Origin: Saprospiraceae bacterium
GTDB taxonomy: Bacteria > Bacteroidota > Bacteroidia > Chitinophagales > Saprospiraceae
Assembly: GCA_016714985.1 (NCBI GenBank)
Contig: JADKBS010000001.1
Location: 267,001-331,000 of the forward strand
DNA: 64,000 nucleotides
Direction of reading: 5' to 3'
Shown here: positions 9,060 through 16,893 of the stretch, piece by piece
Numbering within the stretch: the first letter of the stretch is position 1
Layout: each line of letters starts with the position of its first letter
Position numbers and translations under genes: made by a program
The notes under the pieces: model-generated
The model's input: only the letters and a program-made list of their open reading frames with translations
The model's database searches: none
What the model was told of the DNA's origin: nothing

Positions 9060-9188
9060 GGTCGCAAAGTTTCTGTAAGGTTACGGTTTTTGCAGCCGAA
9101 TCAACATACACTTTAAATATCGATGAATATCCTCGGCCCAACCTTTTTGCAAAAGCGAAGGCCATTCACATTTAAAAATAAAACAACC

Positions 9189-10475
9189 ATGCAAAAAATA
9201 ACTCCTTTCTTTTGGTACGATGGCCAAGCCGAGGAGGCGGCCAATTTCTACACGTCCATTTTCCCCAATTCGAAAGTGGACGGCGTTTTCCGACAAGGTG
9301 AACAGGCGGTGACCGTTGGTTTCACGCTCAACGGGCAAAAATTTACCGCCTTGAACGGTGGCCCAATTTTCAAGTTCAACCCCTCCATTTCCATCTTCGT
9401 ACTGCTGGAAACCGTGGCCGAGGTGGATGCCATCTGGGAAAAACTGTCGGAAGGCGGCACGGCGCTCATACCCCTCGAAAAGCAAGATTGGAGCGCTTGG
9501 TACGGCTGGGTGCAGGACAAATACGGCCTCACTTGGCAGGTCTCCATCCGCAATGCGGACGACATGGGGCCGATGTTCACGCCTTCGTTCCTGTTCACCG
9601 GGGCGCAGCAGTACAAGGCCAACGAGGCGCTTGATTTTTACATAAAAACATTCCCCGACTCGGCCGTCAACGTGAACATCCCCTATGGCCCCGAAGGCCC
9701 AGGCCCGGAGGGCACGGTGATGTACGCCAATTTCAACCTTTTTGGCCAAAACTTCGTGGCCATGGACGACCCACAGGGCGCTGACTATACTTTTAACGAG
9801 GCCGTGTCGCTGGTCGTCAATTGCGAGGGCCAGGCCGAAGTGGATGCTTTTTGGGAAAGGCTCCTCGCCGATGGAGGCAGGGAAAGCCAGTGTGGCTGGC
9901 TGGTGGACAGGTTCGGGGTGTCTTGGCAAATCGTGCCCGTGGAAATGTTCCAGCTCTTCGCCGACCCCGACCCTGCCCGTGTGCAGCGTGCGATGGGCGC
10001 CATGATGCAGATGAAAAAACTGGACATTGAAGCCATGCGCCAAGCCGCCGCCGACGAAGGTGCCAAGTCGGTCATCGTCGTGGAGGCAATCGTAGATGCC
10101 CCGGTAGGCAAGGTATGGAAAGTCTGGACGACACCGGATGACATCATGCAGTGGAACAACGCCTCGCCCGATTGGCACACGCCCCGTGCCGAAAACGACC
10201 TTCGCACGGGTGGCTCGTTCAGCTCCCGTATGGAAGCCAAGGATGGCAGTTTTGGGTTCGATTTTGGCGGCATCTACGATGAAGTCGTTGAAAATCAACT
10301 GATTGCATATACCTTAGAGGACGACCGAAAGGTGCAGGTACATTTCACGGAAGTGGATGGCAAGACGCACGTGCTAGAGAGCTTCGAAGCGGAATCAGAG
10401 AACCCTGCGGAATTGCAAAAGCAGGGCTGGCAGGCGATTTTGGACAATTTCAAGCATTATACTGAATCAAAATGA
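9189..10475 (+). CDS. VOC-VOC-AHSA1 triple-domain fusion protein
   Basis: 428 residues from the ATG at 9189; an earlier in-frame ATG at 9123 would add 22 residues without family similarity. Domain 1 (about 1-118, ITPFFWYDGQAEEAANFYTS) and domain 2 (about 123-262, FLFTGAQQYKANEALDFYIK) are PhnB-3-type VOC modules. A short helical linker (AMGAMMQMKKLDIEAMRQAA) follows. Residues 290-425 are an AHSA1/SRPBCC domain (VVEAIVDAPVGKVWKVWT, TPDDIMQWNNASPDW). The standalone VOC and AHSA1 genes upstream have the same parts. The function is unknown; a binding or isomerase/dioxygenase role on a small hydrophobic molecule would fit both folds. Confidence 0.85.
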   Translation: MQKITPFFWYDGQAEEAANFYTSIFPNSKVDGVFRQGEQAVTVGFTLNGQKFTALNGGPIFKFNPSISIFVLLETVAEVDAIWEKLSEGGTALIPLEKQDWSAWYGWVQDKYGLTWQVSIRNADDMGPMFTPSFLFTGAQQYKANEALDFYIKTFPDSAVNVNIPYGPEGPGPEGTVMYANFNLFGQNFVAMDDPQGADYTFNEAVSLVVNCEGQAEVDAFWERLLADGGRESQCGWLVDRFGVSWQIVPVEMFQLFADPDPARVQRAMGAMMQMKKLDIEAMRQAAADEGAKSVIVVEAIVDAPVGKVWKVWTTPDDIMQWNNASPDWHTPRAENDLRTGGSFSSRMEAKDGSFGFDFGGIYDEVVENQLIAYTLEDDRKVQVHFTEVDGKTHVLESFEAESENPAELQKQGWQAILDNFKHYTESK

Positions 10476-10476
10476 G

Positions 10477-10779
10477 ATGTGGTTCATGGCTACGCTTTCA
10501 AAAAATAGTAGAACTTGCAGTAGCGGGCATCGCTTTATAAAAAGTAGCAATTGCCCTACCTGCCCCATTTGCGAAGCGGCAAAGAAATCACCCGGCGACT
10601 TGCCAAAATTGGCCGCTCCCGCTCGTCGTGCACTGGAAAATTTTGGCATTAAATCGCTTGCGCAATTTGCGCAGCACAGCGAGGCTGAAATTGCCCAGCT
10701 GCATGGCATGGGGCCTAATGCACTGGGCAGGCTGATGGAAGAAATGAAGGCAAAGGGACTGGTCTTTCGTGAAAAATAG
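10477..10779 (+). CDS. Small zinc-ribbon / alpha-CTD-like HhH protein
   Basis: 100 residues. The first third has the cysteine pattern CSSGHRF then CPTCPICEA (Cys14, His18, Cys26, Cys29, Cys32), probably a zinc site. The rest (APARRALENFGIKSLAQFAQ, LHGMGPNALGRLMEEM) is a helix-hairpin-helix like the C-terminal domain of RNA polymerase alpha. Small proteins of this composition are common in Bacteroidota and have no assigned role. The ATG at 10477 begins just after the upstream stop; the ATG at 10486 is an equally good start. Confidence 0.75.
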   Translation: MWFMATLSKNSRTCSSGHRFIKSSNCPTCPICEAAKKSPGDLPKLAAPARRALENFGIKSLAQFAQHSEAEIAQLHGMGPNALGRLMEEMKAKGLVFREK

Positions 10780-10805
10780 CCCAAGGAATTTCTCATTTTT
10801 GCGGC

Positions 10806-11309
10806 ATGGAAATCACCACCAGCACACCTGCCGACATCGGCCTCATCTTTGGGCTGTACGATGCGGCCATTGAATTTCAAAAACAGGTATTCAACAAGCA
10901 CTGGAAAGGCTTCGACACTGGGCTGGTGGAACGTGAAATTGCCGAGAACCGCCAATGGAAAATCATGGTGGAAGGGCAAGTTGCTTGTATTTTTGCCATT
11001 ACTTTCGAGGATAAGTCCATTTGGAAAGAAAAAGACCAAGGCGATGCCATCTATATCCATCGAATTGTGACCAACCCCGAGTTTCGTGGTCGCAGATTTG
11101 TGCCCGTTATCACCGAGTGGGCCAAGGAGTATGCAAAATCCCAAGGCCTGAGCTTTGTGCGCATGGATACCTGGGGCGACAACCAAAAATTGATTGACTA
11201 CTACCAATCTTGCGGTTTTAAATTCTTGGAAATTATAACCCCTGAACAAGTGGGCCTTCCTAAGCATTACAATGGCATTACCTTGAGTTTGTTCGAAATT
11301 AAAATTTAA
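10806..11309 (+). CDS. GNAT family N-acetyltransferase
   Basis: 167 residues with the acetyl-CoA binding region IYIHRIVTNPEFRGRRFVP followed by helix VITEWAKEYAKSQGLSFVRM and the closing GNAT motif NQKLIDYYQSCGFKFLE. The acceptor substrate is not predictable. It lies 26 bp after the zinc-ribbon gene and ends 3 bp before the DUF1697 gene, so these three are probably one transcript. Confidence 0.85.
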   Translation: MEITTSTPADIGLIFGLYDAAIEFQKQVFNKHWKGFDTGLVEREIAENRQWKIMVEGQVACIFAITFEDKSIWKEKDQGDAIYIHRIVTNPEFRGRRFVPVITEWAKEYAKSQGLSFVRMDTWGDNQKLIDYYQSCGFKFLEIITPEQVGLPKHYNGITLSLFEIKI

Positions 11310-11312
11310 GTC

Positions 11313-11831
11313 ATGACAAAATATATCGCATTTTTACGAGGAATTAACGTCGGCAATATCCGCATTAAAATGACAGATTTAAAAGCCGCATTCGAAAATA
11401 TGGGCTGCCAGGAGGTGAAGACATATTTGCAAACAGGCAACGTGGTTTTTAATTCCAACAAAAAAGCAAACGAGCTGATACCATTGCTGCAACAGGGGCT
11501 TTCAACCAATTTTAATTATGATGCGTATGTGCTGTTGTATGAATATAGCATTTTAAGTTCAGTGATGTCAGTATATCCATTTGAAAGGGATGAGGCGCAT
11601 CATGCCTATGTTTTATTTGTTGAAAATAATACGACATTAAACGAGATTGCGAATGCCTGCGAGGGTTTAGACGCTAATATTGACCTCGTCAAAATCGGCG
11701 ATGGGGTAGTCTATTGGAAAGTAAAAGTCGGCAATACCTTGGACACCCCATTTTCCAAATTATTGGCGAAACCCAAATACAAAAGCTGCACCACCATGCG
11801 CAACCTCAACACGCTGGAAAAAATGGTTTGA
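11313..11831 (+). CDS. DUF1697 family protein
   Basis: 172 residues beginning TKYIAFLRGINVGNIRIKMT, the hallmark of DUF1697, followed by LKAAFENMGCQEVKTYLQTG and the C-terminal TMRNLNTLEKM. The family is widespread and uncharacterised, with two ferredoxin-like halves known from structure. It follows the GNAT gene by 3 bp. Confidence 0.9.
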   Translation: MTKYIAFLRGINVGNIRIKMTDLKAAFENMGCQEVKTYLQTGNVVFNSNKKANELIPLLQQGLSTNFNYDAYVLLYEYSILSSVMSVYPFERDEAHHAYVLFVENNTTLNEIANACEGLDANIDLVKIGDGVVYWKVKVGNTLDTPFSKLLAKPKYKSCTTMRNLNTLEKMV

Positions 11832-11856
11832 GGTCAAATTGCAAGCTGTTTTGACC

Positions 11857-11864
11857 TACCTTTG
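11857..11864 (+). promoter_or_regulatory. -7 promoter element before the HAD gene
   Basis: TACCTTTG is an exact TAnnTTTG match, 53 bp before the ATG. A TTTG at 11827 is too far away (26 nt) to be a convincing -33 element, so only the -7 part is supported. Confidence 0.4.
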
Positions 11865-11883
11865 CGCCTCAAAACTTCACGTT

Positions 11884-11913
11884 AATTCCTCATCCCTATT
11901 CCCTCATTCCTGC
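11884..11913. repeat. Single-arm heptad words before the HAD gene
   Basis: Four degenerate 7-mers (ATTCCTC ATCCCTA TTCCCTC ATTCCTG) stand just before the HAD start codon. No inverted arm is visible. Confidence 0.45.
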
Positions 11914-11917
11914 ATAA

Positions 11918-12523
11918 ATGGATACTATCATCTTCGACCTTGGCGGCGTCCTCATTGATTGGAACCCGGACTACGTGTTCGACGCCATCTTTGCAAACAA
12001 CCCCGATCGCAAAAAATACTTCTACGACAACATCTGCACCCCGCACTGGAACGAGGAGCAGGATGCTGGCCGCTCCCTCCAAGCCGCTACCGACCTGTTG
12101 CTGGACGAGCACCCCGAATGGCAGGACGAAATCAAAGCCTACTATGGCCGCTGGGAGGAAATGCTCGGCGGGTCCATACAGGGCACGGTGGATATTTTCA
12201 GGGAACTGAAGGCTGCCGACAAGTACCGCATCTATGCCCTCACTAATTGGTCGGCAGAGACATTCCCCGTGGCCTTGGATAAGTTCGGTTTCCTTCAATG
12301 GTTCGATGGGATTGTGGTGAGCGGCGTGGAAATGACCCGGAAACCCTTCCCAGAGTTCTACCAAATCCTGCTCGACCGCTACGAGGTAGCTCCAGAAAAG
12401 GCCATCTTTATTGACGACAACCACCGGAACGTGCTGGCGGGCAGGGGCTTGGGCATCCAATCCATCCATTTTATATCGCCTGAAAAGTTGCGGGAAGAAC
12501 TCGGGAAGTTGGGGGTACTGTAA
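11918..12523 (+). CDS. HAD family hydrolase (HAD-IA, YihX-like)
   Basis: 201 residues. Motif I is IIFDLGGVLIDWNP with the nucleophile aspartate but DLGG in place of the usual DxDG, as in the YihX/epoxide-hydrolase N-terminal group. Motif II lies in YALTNWS, and motifs III/IV in KPFPEFYQ and AIFIDDNHRNV. It is probably a cytosolic phosphatase on a small phosphorylated metabolite; the substrate is unknown. It is transcribed alone. Confidence 0.85.
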   Translation: MDTIIFDLGGVLIDWNPDYVFDAIFANNPDRKKYFYDNICTPHWNEEQDAGRSLQAATDLLLDEHPEWQDEIKAYYGRWEEMLGGSIQGTVDIFRELKAADKYRIYALTNWSAETFPVALDKFGFLQWFDGIVVSGVEMTRKPFPEFYQILLDRYEVAPEKAIFIDDNHRNVLAGRGLGIQSIHFISPEKLREELGKLGVL

Positions 12524-12552
12524 AGGGCAAGCGCCAATTAATGGATGGTGTT

Positions 12553-12587
12553 AAAAAAACAGCCCGCTGGGAGCGTATCCAGCGGGC
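12553..12587 (-). terminator. Intrinsic terminator on the minus strand
   Basis: A 9-bp GC-rich stem, GCCCGCTGG (12562-12570) with CCAGCGGGC (12579-12587), is followed on the minus strand by seven T (12559-12553). It points away from purH and has no annotated minus-strand gene upstream, which is the main reason to suspect a small RNA. Confidence 0.7.
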
Positions 12588-12736
12588 CGTCGAAATCCTG
12601 TATGAAATAGTCCCAAAGTTTTCACAGCTTAGTATCTGGAGTCAAAAACAAGAAGGAAAAAAGGTGGAGCGTGTTTTCGTTTCTGTCTAGAGATTTAGGC
12701 GTTGCAATTGTCAGTATTCAAATCAATTGCTTTCAT
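12553..12736 (-). ncRNA. Candidate small RNA, possibly 6S-like
   Basis: The 428 bp between the HAD gene and purH contain no convincing gene, but the minus strand has a complete small transcription unit. A promoter-like pair TTG (12773-12771), 21 nt, TTACTTTG (12749-12742) gives a start near 12736, and an intrinsic terminator ends at 12553. The predicted RNA is about 184 nt. The first six bases (AUGAAA) can pair with UUUCAU near 12601, and GCAATTG/CAATTGC forms an internal hairpin. Length and end-pairing recall 6S RNA, but no family signature was verified. A 13-codon ORF at its 5' end is possible. Confidence 0.35.
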
Positions 12737-12848
12737 GGTCACAAAGTAAATGGATGCAAAACCTTTCTACCAACCATATAAGTCCATAAATCAGGTTTCT
12801 AATACTCAACTGGCATCAATTCTCGCCTAATAACTTGTTGATTTTCAC

Positions 12849-12879
12849 TTTGGCAAGCTGTCCGAACCCGTTACCTTTG
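12849..12879 (+). promoter_or_regulatory. purH promoter
   Basis: TTTG (12849-12852), 19 nt, TACCTTTG (12872-12879): both elements are exact and the spacing is normal for the Bacteroidota housekeeping sigma factor. The predicted leader is about 65 nt. Confidence 0.65.
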
Positions 12880-12951
12880 CCGCCCTATTGAGAGAACCAT
12901 AATTTTTTAAAAATCAGGCTTTCGGGCTTTGGTAAAACTTGAAATCGTACT

Positions 12952-14478
12952 TTGAAAACGAAAAAAATCACTTCCGCACTCATTTCTGTGTTCTACAAGG
13001 ACGGCCTCGAACCCATCATCCATGAGCTGCACAAGCACAATGTCACCATCTACTCCACGGGTGGTACGCAGTCGTTTATTGAGAATCTTGGCGTTCCTGT
13101 TAAATCCGTGGAAGGCTTGACGGGCTACCCCTCTATCCTCGACGGGCGGGTGAAGACGCTGCACCCCAACGTGTTCGGCGGCATACTCGCCATCCGGGAA
13201 GAGGCGCACCAGGCGCAGTTGCGGAAGTATGATATCCCAGAGCTTGACCTTGTGATTGTTGACCTCTACCCCTTTGAGGAGACCGTGGCCAAGACACAGG
13301 ACGAGGCCGAAATCATCGAAAAAATAGACATCGGCGGCATCTCCCTTATCCGGGCGGCTTCCAAGAACTTCGGCGACGTGGCCATCGTGCCCTCGAAGGA
13401 CGAGTACGCCTTCATCTTGGATTGCTTGCAGCAAAAAGACGGCTGCACCGACCTCGAAGACCGCCGGGAACTCGCCCGCCGGGGCTTCAAAGTGTCCAGC
13501 CACTACGACACGGCCATTTTCAACTACTTCAACCGGGGCAGCAGCGAGCTGTCGTTCAAGCACAGCATCCACCAGGGCGAGGTGCTGCGCTACGGCGAAA
13601 ACCCGCACCAGTCGGGCGTTTTCTATGGAAACTTGGAGGAGATGTTTGAGGTGTTGAACGGAAAGACGCTCAGCTACAACAACCTCGTGGACGTGGATGC
13701 CGCCGTGCAACTCATGCGGGAGTTCCGGGACAGTGCCCCGACGCTTGCCATTCTTAAACACACCAATGCCTGCGGCGTGGCCTCCCGCCCGACGCTCGTA
13801 GAGGCATGGAAAGCCGCCCTCGCTTGCGACAATGTGAGCGCCTTCGGCGGCATTTTCGTTTGCAACCGCACAGTGGACTTGGCAACGGCCCAAGAGATTG
13901 ACCAACTGTTCTATGAAGTGCTGATTGCGCCGGGCTTCGATGCCGAAGCATTGGCGCACCTGTCCTCAAAAAAGAATCGCATCTTACTGAAAATCAAGGA
14001 TTTTTACGTGCAGTCCCGTTCCTTCCGCAGCCTGCTGAACGGCGTAGTGGAACAGGATACCGACTTAAAGGGCGAGACACCCGCCGACCTGAAACAGGTC
14101 ACGAAAATCGCCGCCACGGAAAGCGAAATAGGTGACCTGCTCTTCGCCAGCACCTGCGTGAAGCATCTCAAGTCCAACGGCATCGCCCTCGTGAAAGACC
14201 GCCAGCTCATCGGCATGGGCTGCGGCCAACCCAACCGGGTGGACGCCCTTCGCCAAGCCATCCACAAGGCCAAGTCCTTTGGTTTCGACCTGAAAGGCGC
14301 CGTCATGGCCAGCGATGCCTTTTTCCCCTTCCCCGACTGCGTGGAAATCGCTCACGGCGAAGGCATTGACGCCGTCATACACCCCGGCGGCTCTATCAAG
14401 GACCAAGACAGCGTGGACTATTGCGATGCCAATGGGATGCGGATGGTGATGACGGGGACAAGGCATTTTAGGCATTGA
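12952..14478 (+). CDS. purH: Bifunctional AICAR transformylase / IMP cyclohydrolase
   Basis: 508 residues, the expected length. The N-terminal IMP cyclohydrolase (MGS-like) domain covers ALISVFYKDGLEPIIHELHK to about residue 150, with STGGTQSFIENLGV and DGRVKTLHPNVFGGIL. The transformylase domain includes LRYGENPHQSG, LAILKHTNACGVA (catalytic Lys and His) and DAFFPFPDCVEIAHGEGIDA. It carries out the last two steps of purine synthesis to IMP. A stop codon lies just upstream in frame and there is no early ATG, so translation must start at the TTG at 12952. Confidence 0.95.
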   Translation: MKTKKITSALISVFYKDGLEPIIHELHKHNVTIYSTGGTQSFIENLGVPVKSVEGLTGYPSILDGRVKTLHPNVFGGILAIREEAHQAQLRKYDIPELDLVIVDLYPFEETVAKTQDEAEIIEKIDIGGISLIRAASKNFGDVAIVPSKDEYAFILDCLQQKDGCTDLEDRRELARRGFKVSSHYDTAIFNYFNRGSSELSFKHSIHQGEVLRYGENPHQSGVFYGNLEEMFEVLNGKTLSYNNLVDVDAAVQLMREFRDSAPTLAILKHTNACGVASRPTLVEAWKAALACDNVSAFGGIFVCNRTVDLATAQEIDQLFYEVLIAPGFDAEALAHLSSKKNRILLKIKDFYVQSRSFRSLLNGVVEQDTDLKGETPADLKQVTKIAATESEIGDLLFASTCVKHLKSNGIALVKDRQLIGMGCGQPNRVDALRQAIHKAKSFGFDLKGAVMASDAFFPFPDCVEIAHGEGIDAVIHPGGSIKDQDSVDYCDANGMRMVMTGTRHFRH

Positions 14479-14511
14479 AAAATTTTCAACCTACCTTCAC
14501 CCCCAAAAAAA

Positions 14512-16728
14512 GTGCCGACTAATTTCAAATCCATCCTCCCACTCCTGCTGCTCACCATCAGCACCACTGCCTTTTCCCAAAAGAAAAACGCCGCCATCGA
14601 ATACCACATCCACCGTGCTGCCACGGCCATCATGGTGGATGGAGACGGCAACGACGCCGCATGGCAGCAGGCGGAATTGGCCGATGAGTTTTACCAAGTT
14701 TTGCCAATGGACACAGGCCGGGCAGCCGTGCGCACCGAGGTGCGGATGCTCTACGACGACCAGTTCGTCTATCTGCTGGCCGTGAACCACGACCTGGCCA
14801 ATGGGCCTTGGATGGTCGAATCGTTGCGGCGGGACTGGAACTTCGTGAAGAACGACAATTTCATCTTTTTCCTCGACCCCTTCGATGACCAGACCAACGG
14901 CTTCACCTTCGGCGCCAATGCGGAGGGTGCGCCTTGGGACGGCATCCTGTTCGAGGGCGGCAAAGCCGACTTGAGTTGGGAGAGCCGTTGGTGGTCGGCG
15001 GTGAAGGCCTCGGACGACCGTTGGGTGCTCGAAATCGCCATACCTTTCAAAACGCTCCGTTACAAGCAGGGCATCAAACAGTGGGGCATCAATTTCAGCC
15101 GGAACGACCTGAAAACCACTGAAAAATCGGCCTGGGCACCCGTGCCCCGGCAATTCCCAACGGCCTCGCTCGCCTATACGGGCGTGCTCGTGTGGGACGA
15201 AGCCCCGCCCGCCCTTGGGCCCAACGTGTCCGTGATACCGTATGCGCTCGGCGGCGTGAGCAAGGACATTGAAAACGACGGTGACGCCCAATACCGCAAG
15301 GAAGTCGGTGTGGATGCCAAGGTTTCGCTCACTTCCTCCCTCAGCCTCGACCTGACGGTGAACCCCGATTTCTCGCAAGTGGAGGTGGACGTGCAGCAGA
15401 CCAACCTCGACCGCTTCGAGCTGTTCTTCCCGGAGCGGCGGCAGTTTTTCCTCGAAAATGCAGACATCTTCGGCAATTTCGGCTACTCGTCCATCAGGCC
15501 TTTTTTCTCCCGCCGCATTGGGCTGCAAGCCCCCATCAAATATGGCGCAAGGCTGAGCGGCAAGCCCAACAAAGGATGGCGGATCGGCGCCATGACGATG
15601 CAGGCTGGCAGTTTCACCGATGCCGATAGCCTTTTCACCCCAGAACAAAATTTCAGCGTACTATCGGTGCAGCGAAGGGTGGCGGCCCGCTCGTTCATCT
15701 CCGGTATTCTCGTGAACAAGCACACGTTCGACTACGATAAAGTGACGGACACTGACGCCATACGGGAATACAACCGCAACCTTGGCTTGGAGTACAACCT
15801 TGCTTCGCAAAATAATCTTTGGACGGGGAAGGCGCTCTACCTGAAATCAATCAGCCCTGGGGTGAGCGACGGCAACGCCATCTTGGCTGGCAACCTAGCC
15901 TACACGGCCAAACATTGGGCATTCAATGGGCAGTTTGAAAACGTGGGGAAAAACTTCCGGGCAGAAACCGGCTTCGTGCCCCGCAACGGCTATAACCGGG
16001 CATTGATGACGGGCGAGCGGCTGTTTTTCCCAAAATCAAGTTGGCTGCTGAGCCACGGGCCACGGGTGAAGGTGGAATATATTTATGATGAGAACATGCG
16101 CTACATCGAAAGCGAGCCTGTGCTGTTTTACAAGTTTACCTTACTCAACCGCACCGAGGCGACTTTCTGGACGGCCTATAACTACTGGGAACTCCAGCGC
16201 CCGTTTGACCCCGTGAACCCCGTGAACCCCACCGACACATTGGCACGGGGCACGGTACATGAGTGGAACAGCTTCGGGGCTGACATCAACTCCAAGCCGC
16301 AGAGCCGCTTCACTTGGGCCTTCAGTGGGCGCTATGGCGGCTACTTGGCCGATGGCACGAGGTTGCGTTTGGGCGGCGAAATGGGCTACCGTTTCCAGCC
16401 CTTCGTGGCCGTTAACTTGGCGGCACAGCTTAACCGGATTGAATTCCAATCCGATGACCGCTTGCCGGAGCCGCTCAAAAACTCCAGCCGAGACATCTGG
16501 CTCATCGGCCCTCGACTCGACGTGACGGTGACGAACAAACTCTACCTTACCAATTTCGTACAGTACAATAGCCAGACGGAGAACGTGAACCTCAACTTGC
16601 GGCTGCAATGGCGCTACAGCCCGGCCTCCGACCTGTTCGTGGTTTATACCAATAATTATTTCTCGGATTTCAGCGCCGCCAAGAACCGGGCGCTGGTGGT
16701 GAAGCTGACGTATTGGTGGAACGTGTAA
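14512..16728 (+). CDS. DUF5916 outer-membrane-type protein with CBM9-like N-terminus
   Basis: 738 residues with a signal peptide (FKSILPLLLLTISTTAFSQ) after a GTG start at 14512. Residues 28-220 resemble a CBM9/DOMON-like carbohydrate-binding sandwich (MVDGDGNDAAWQQAELADEF, FIFFLDPFDDQTNGFTFGAN). The remainder is DUF5916: alternating strands of a predicted beta barrel, including RFELFFPERRQFFLENADIF and a C-terminal aromatic strand ending in YWWNV. The family is common in Bacteroidota and its function is not established. The gene ends before a pair of strong terminators. Confidence 0.85.
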   Translation: MPTNFKSILPLLLLTISTTAFSQKKNAAIEYHIHRAATAIMVDGDGNDAAWQQAELADEFYQVLPMDTGRAAVRTEVRMLYDDQFVYLLAVNHDLANGPWMVESLRRDWNFVKNDNFIFFLDPFDDQTNGFTFGANAEGAPWDGILFEGGKADLSWESRWWSAVKASDDRWVLEIAIPFKTLRYKQGIKQWGINFSRNDLKTTEKSAWAPVPRQFPTASLAYTGVLVWDEAPPALGPNVSVIPYALGGVSKDIENDGDAQYRKEVGVDAKVSLTSSLSLDLTVNPDFSQVEVDVQQTNLDRFELFFPERRQFFLENADIFGNFGYSSIRPFFSRRIGLQAPIKYGARLSGKPNKGWRIGAMTMQAGSFTDADSLFTPEQNFSVLSVQRRVAARSFISGILVNKHTFDYDKVTDTDAIREYNRNLGLEYNLASQNNLWTGKALYLKSISPGVSDGNAILAGNLAYTAKHWAFNGQFENVGKNFRAETGFVPRNGYNRALMTGERLFFPKSSWLLSHGPRVKVEYIYDENMRYIESEPVLFYKFTLLNRTEATFWTAYNYWELQRPFDPVNPVNPTDTLARGTVHEWNSFGADINSKPQSRFTWAFSGRYGGYLADGTRLRLGGEMGYRFQPFVAVNLAAQLNRIEFQSDDRLPEPLKNSSRDIWLIGPRLDVTVTNKLYLTNFVQYNSQTENVNLNLRLQWRYSPASDLFVVYTNNYFSDFSAAKNRALVVKLTYWWNV

Positions 16729-16754
16729 CCAGTTAAATATGCCGCAGCTTCCAA

Positions 16755-16813
16755 CTAAAAAATTTCTTTGACTGCTGGCGGCGGAGCCGCCAGCAGTCAA
16801 AGAAATTTTTTAG
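16755..16813. terminator. Perfect 28-bp bidirectional terminator hairpin
   Basis: The arms at 16755-16782 and 16786-16813 are exact reverse complements around a 3-nt GGA loop. The outer part is A-rich on the left and T-rich on the right (ATTTTTTAG), so U-tracts follow the GC core in both directions. It separates the convergent DUF5916 and thiolase genes. Confidence 0.85.
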
Positions 16814-16863
16814 GTTCAGCGATTTGATTTTTTGCCTCAGCAAAAAATAAAATCGCTGAACCT
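16812..16863. terminator. Second long hairpin, back to back with the first
   Basis: About 23 bp of near-perfect stem (GGTTCAGCGATTT and TTTTTTGC arms, one mismatch) closes a CTCA loop at 16836-16839. It abuts the preceding hairpin directly and contains T and A tracts inside its stem. Confidence 0.65.
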
Positions 16864-16893
16864 TTATCAGTCCCGCCTATCGGTGCCTGCCAC

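Noticed and set aside
12579..12600. A tmRNA-like 5' signature on the minus strand (GGATTTCGACGG).
   Set aside because: It leads directly into the terminator, and neither a tRNA-like domain nor a tag reading frame is present.
12541..12690. A 49-codon plus-strand ORF after the HAD gene.
   Set aside because: It reads straight through a 9-bp terminator palindrome, has no recognisable similarity and no promoter. The hairpin explains the sequence better.
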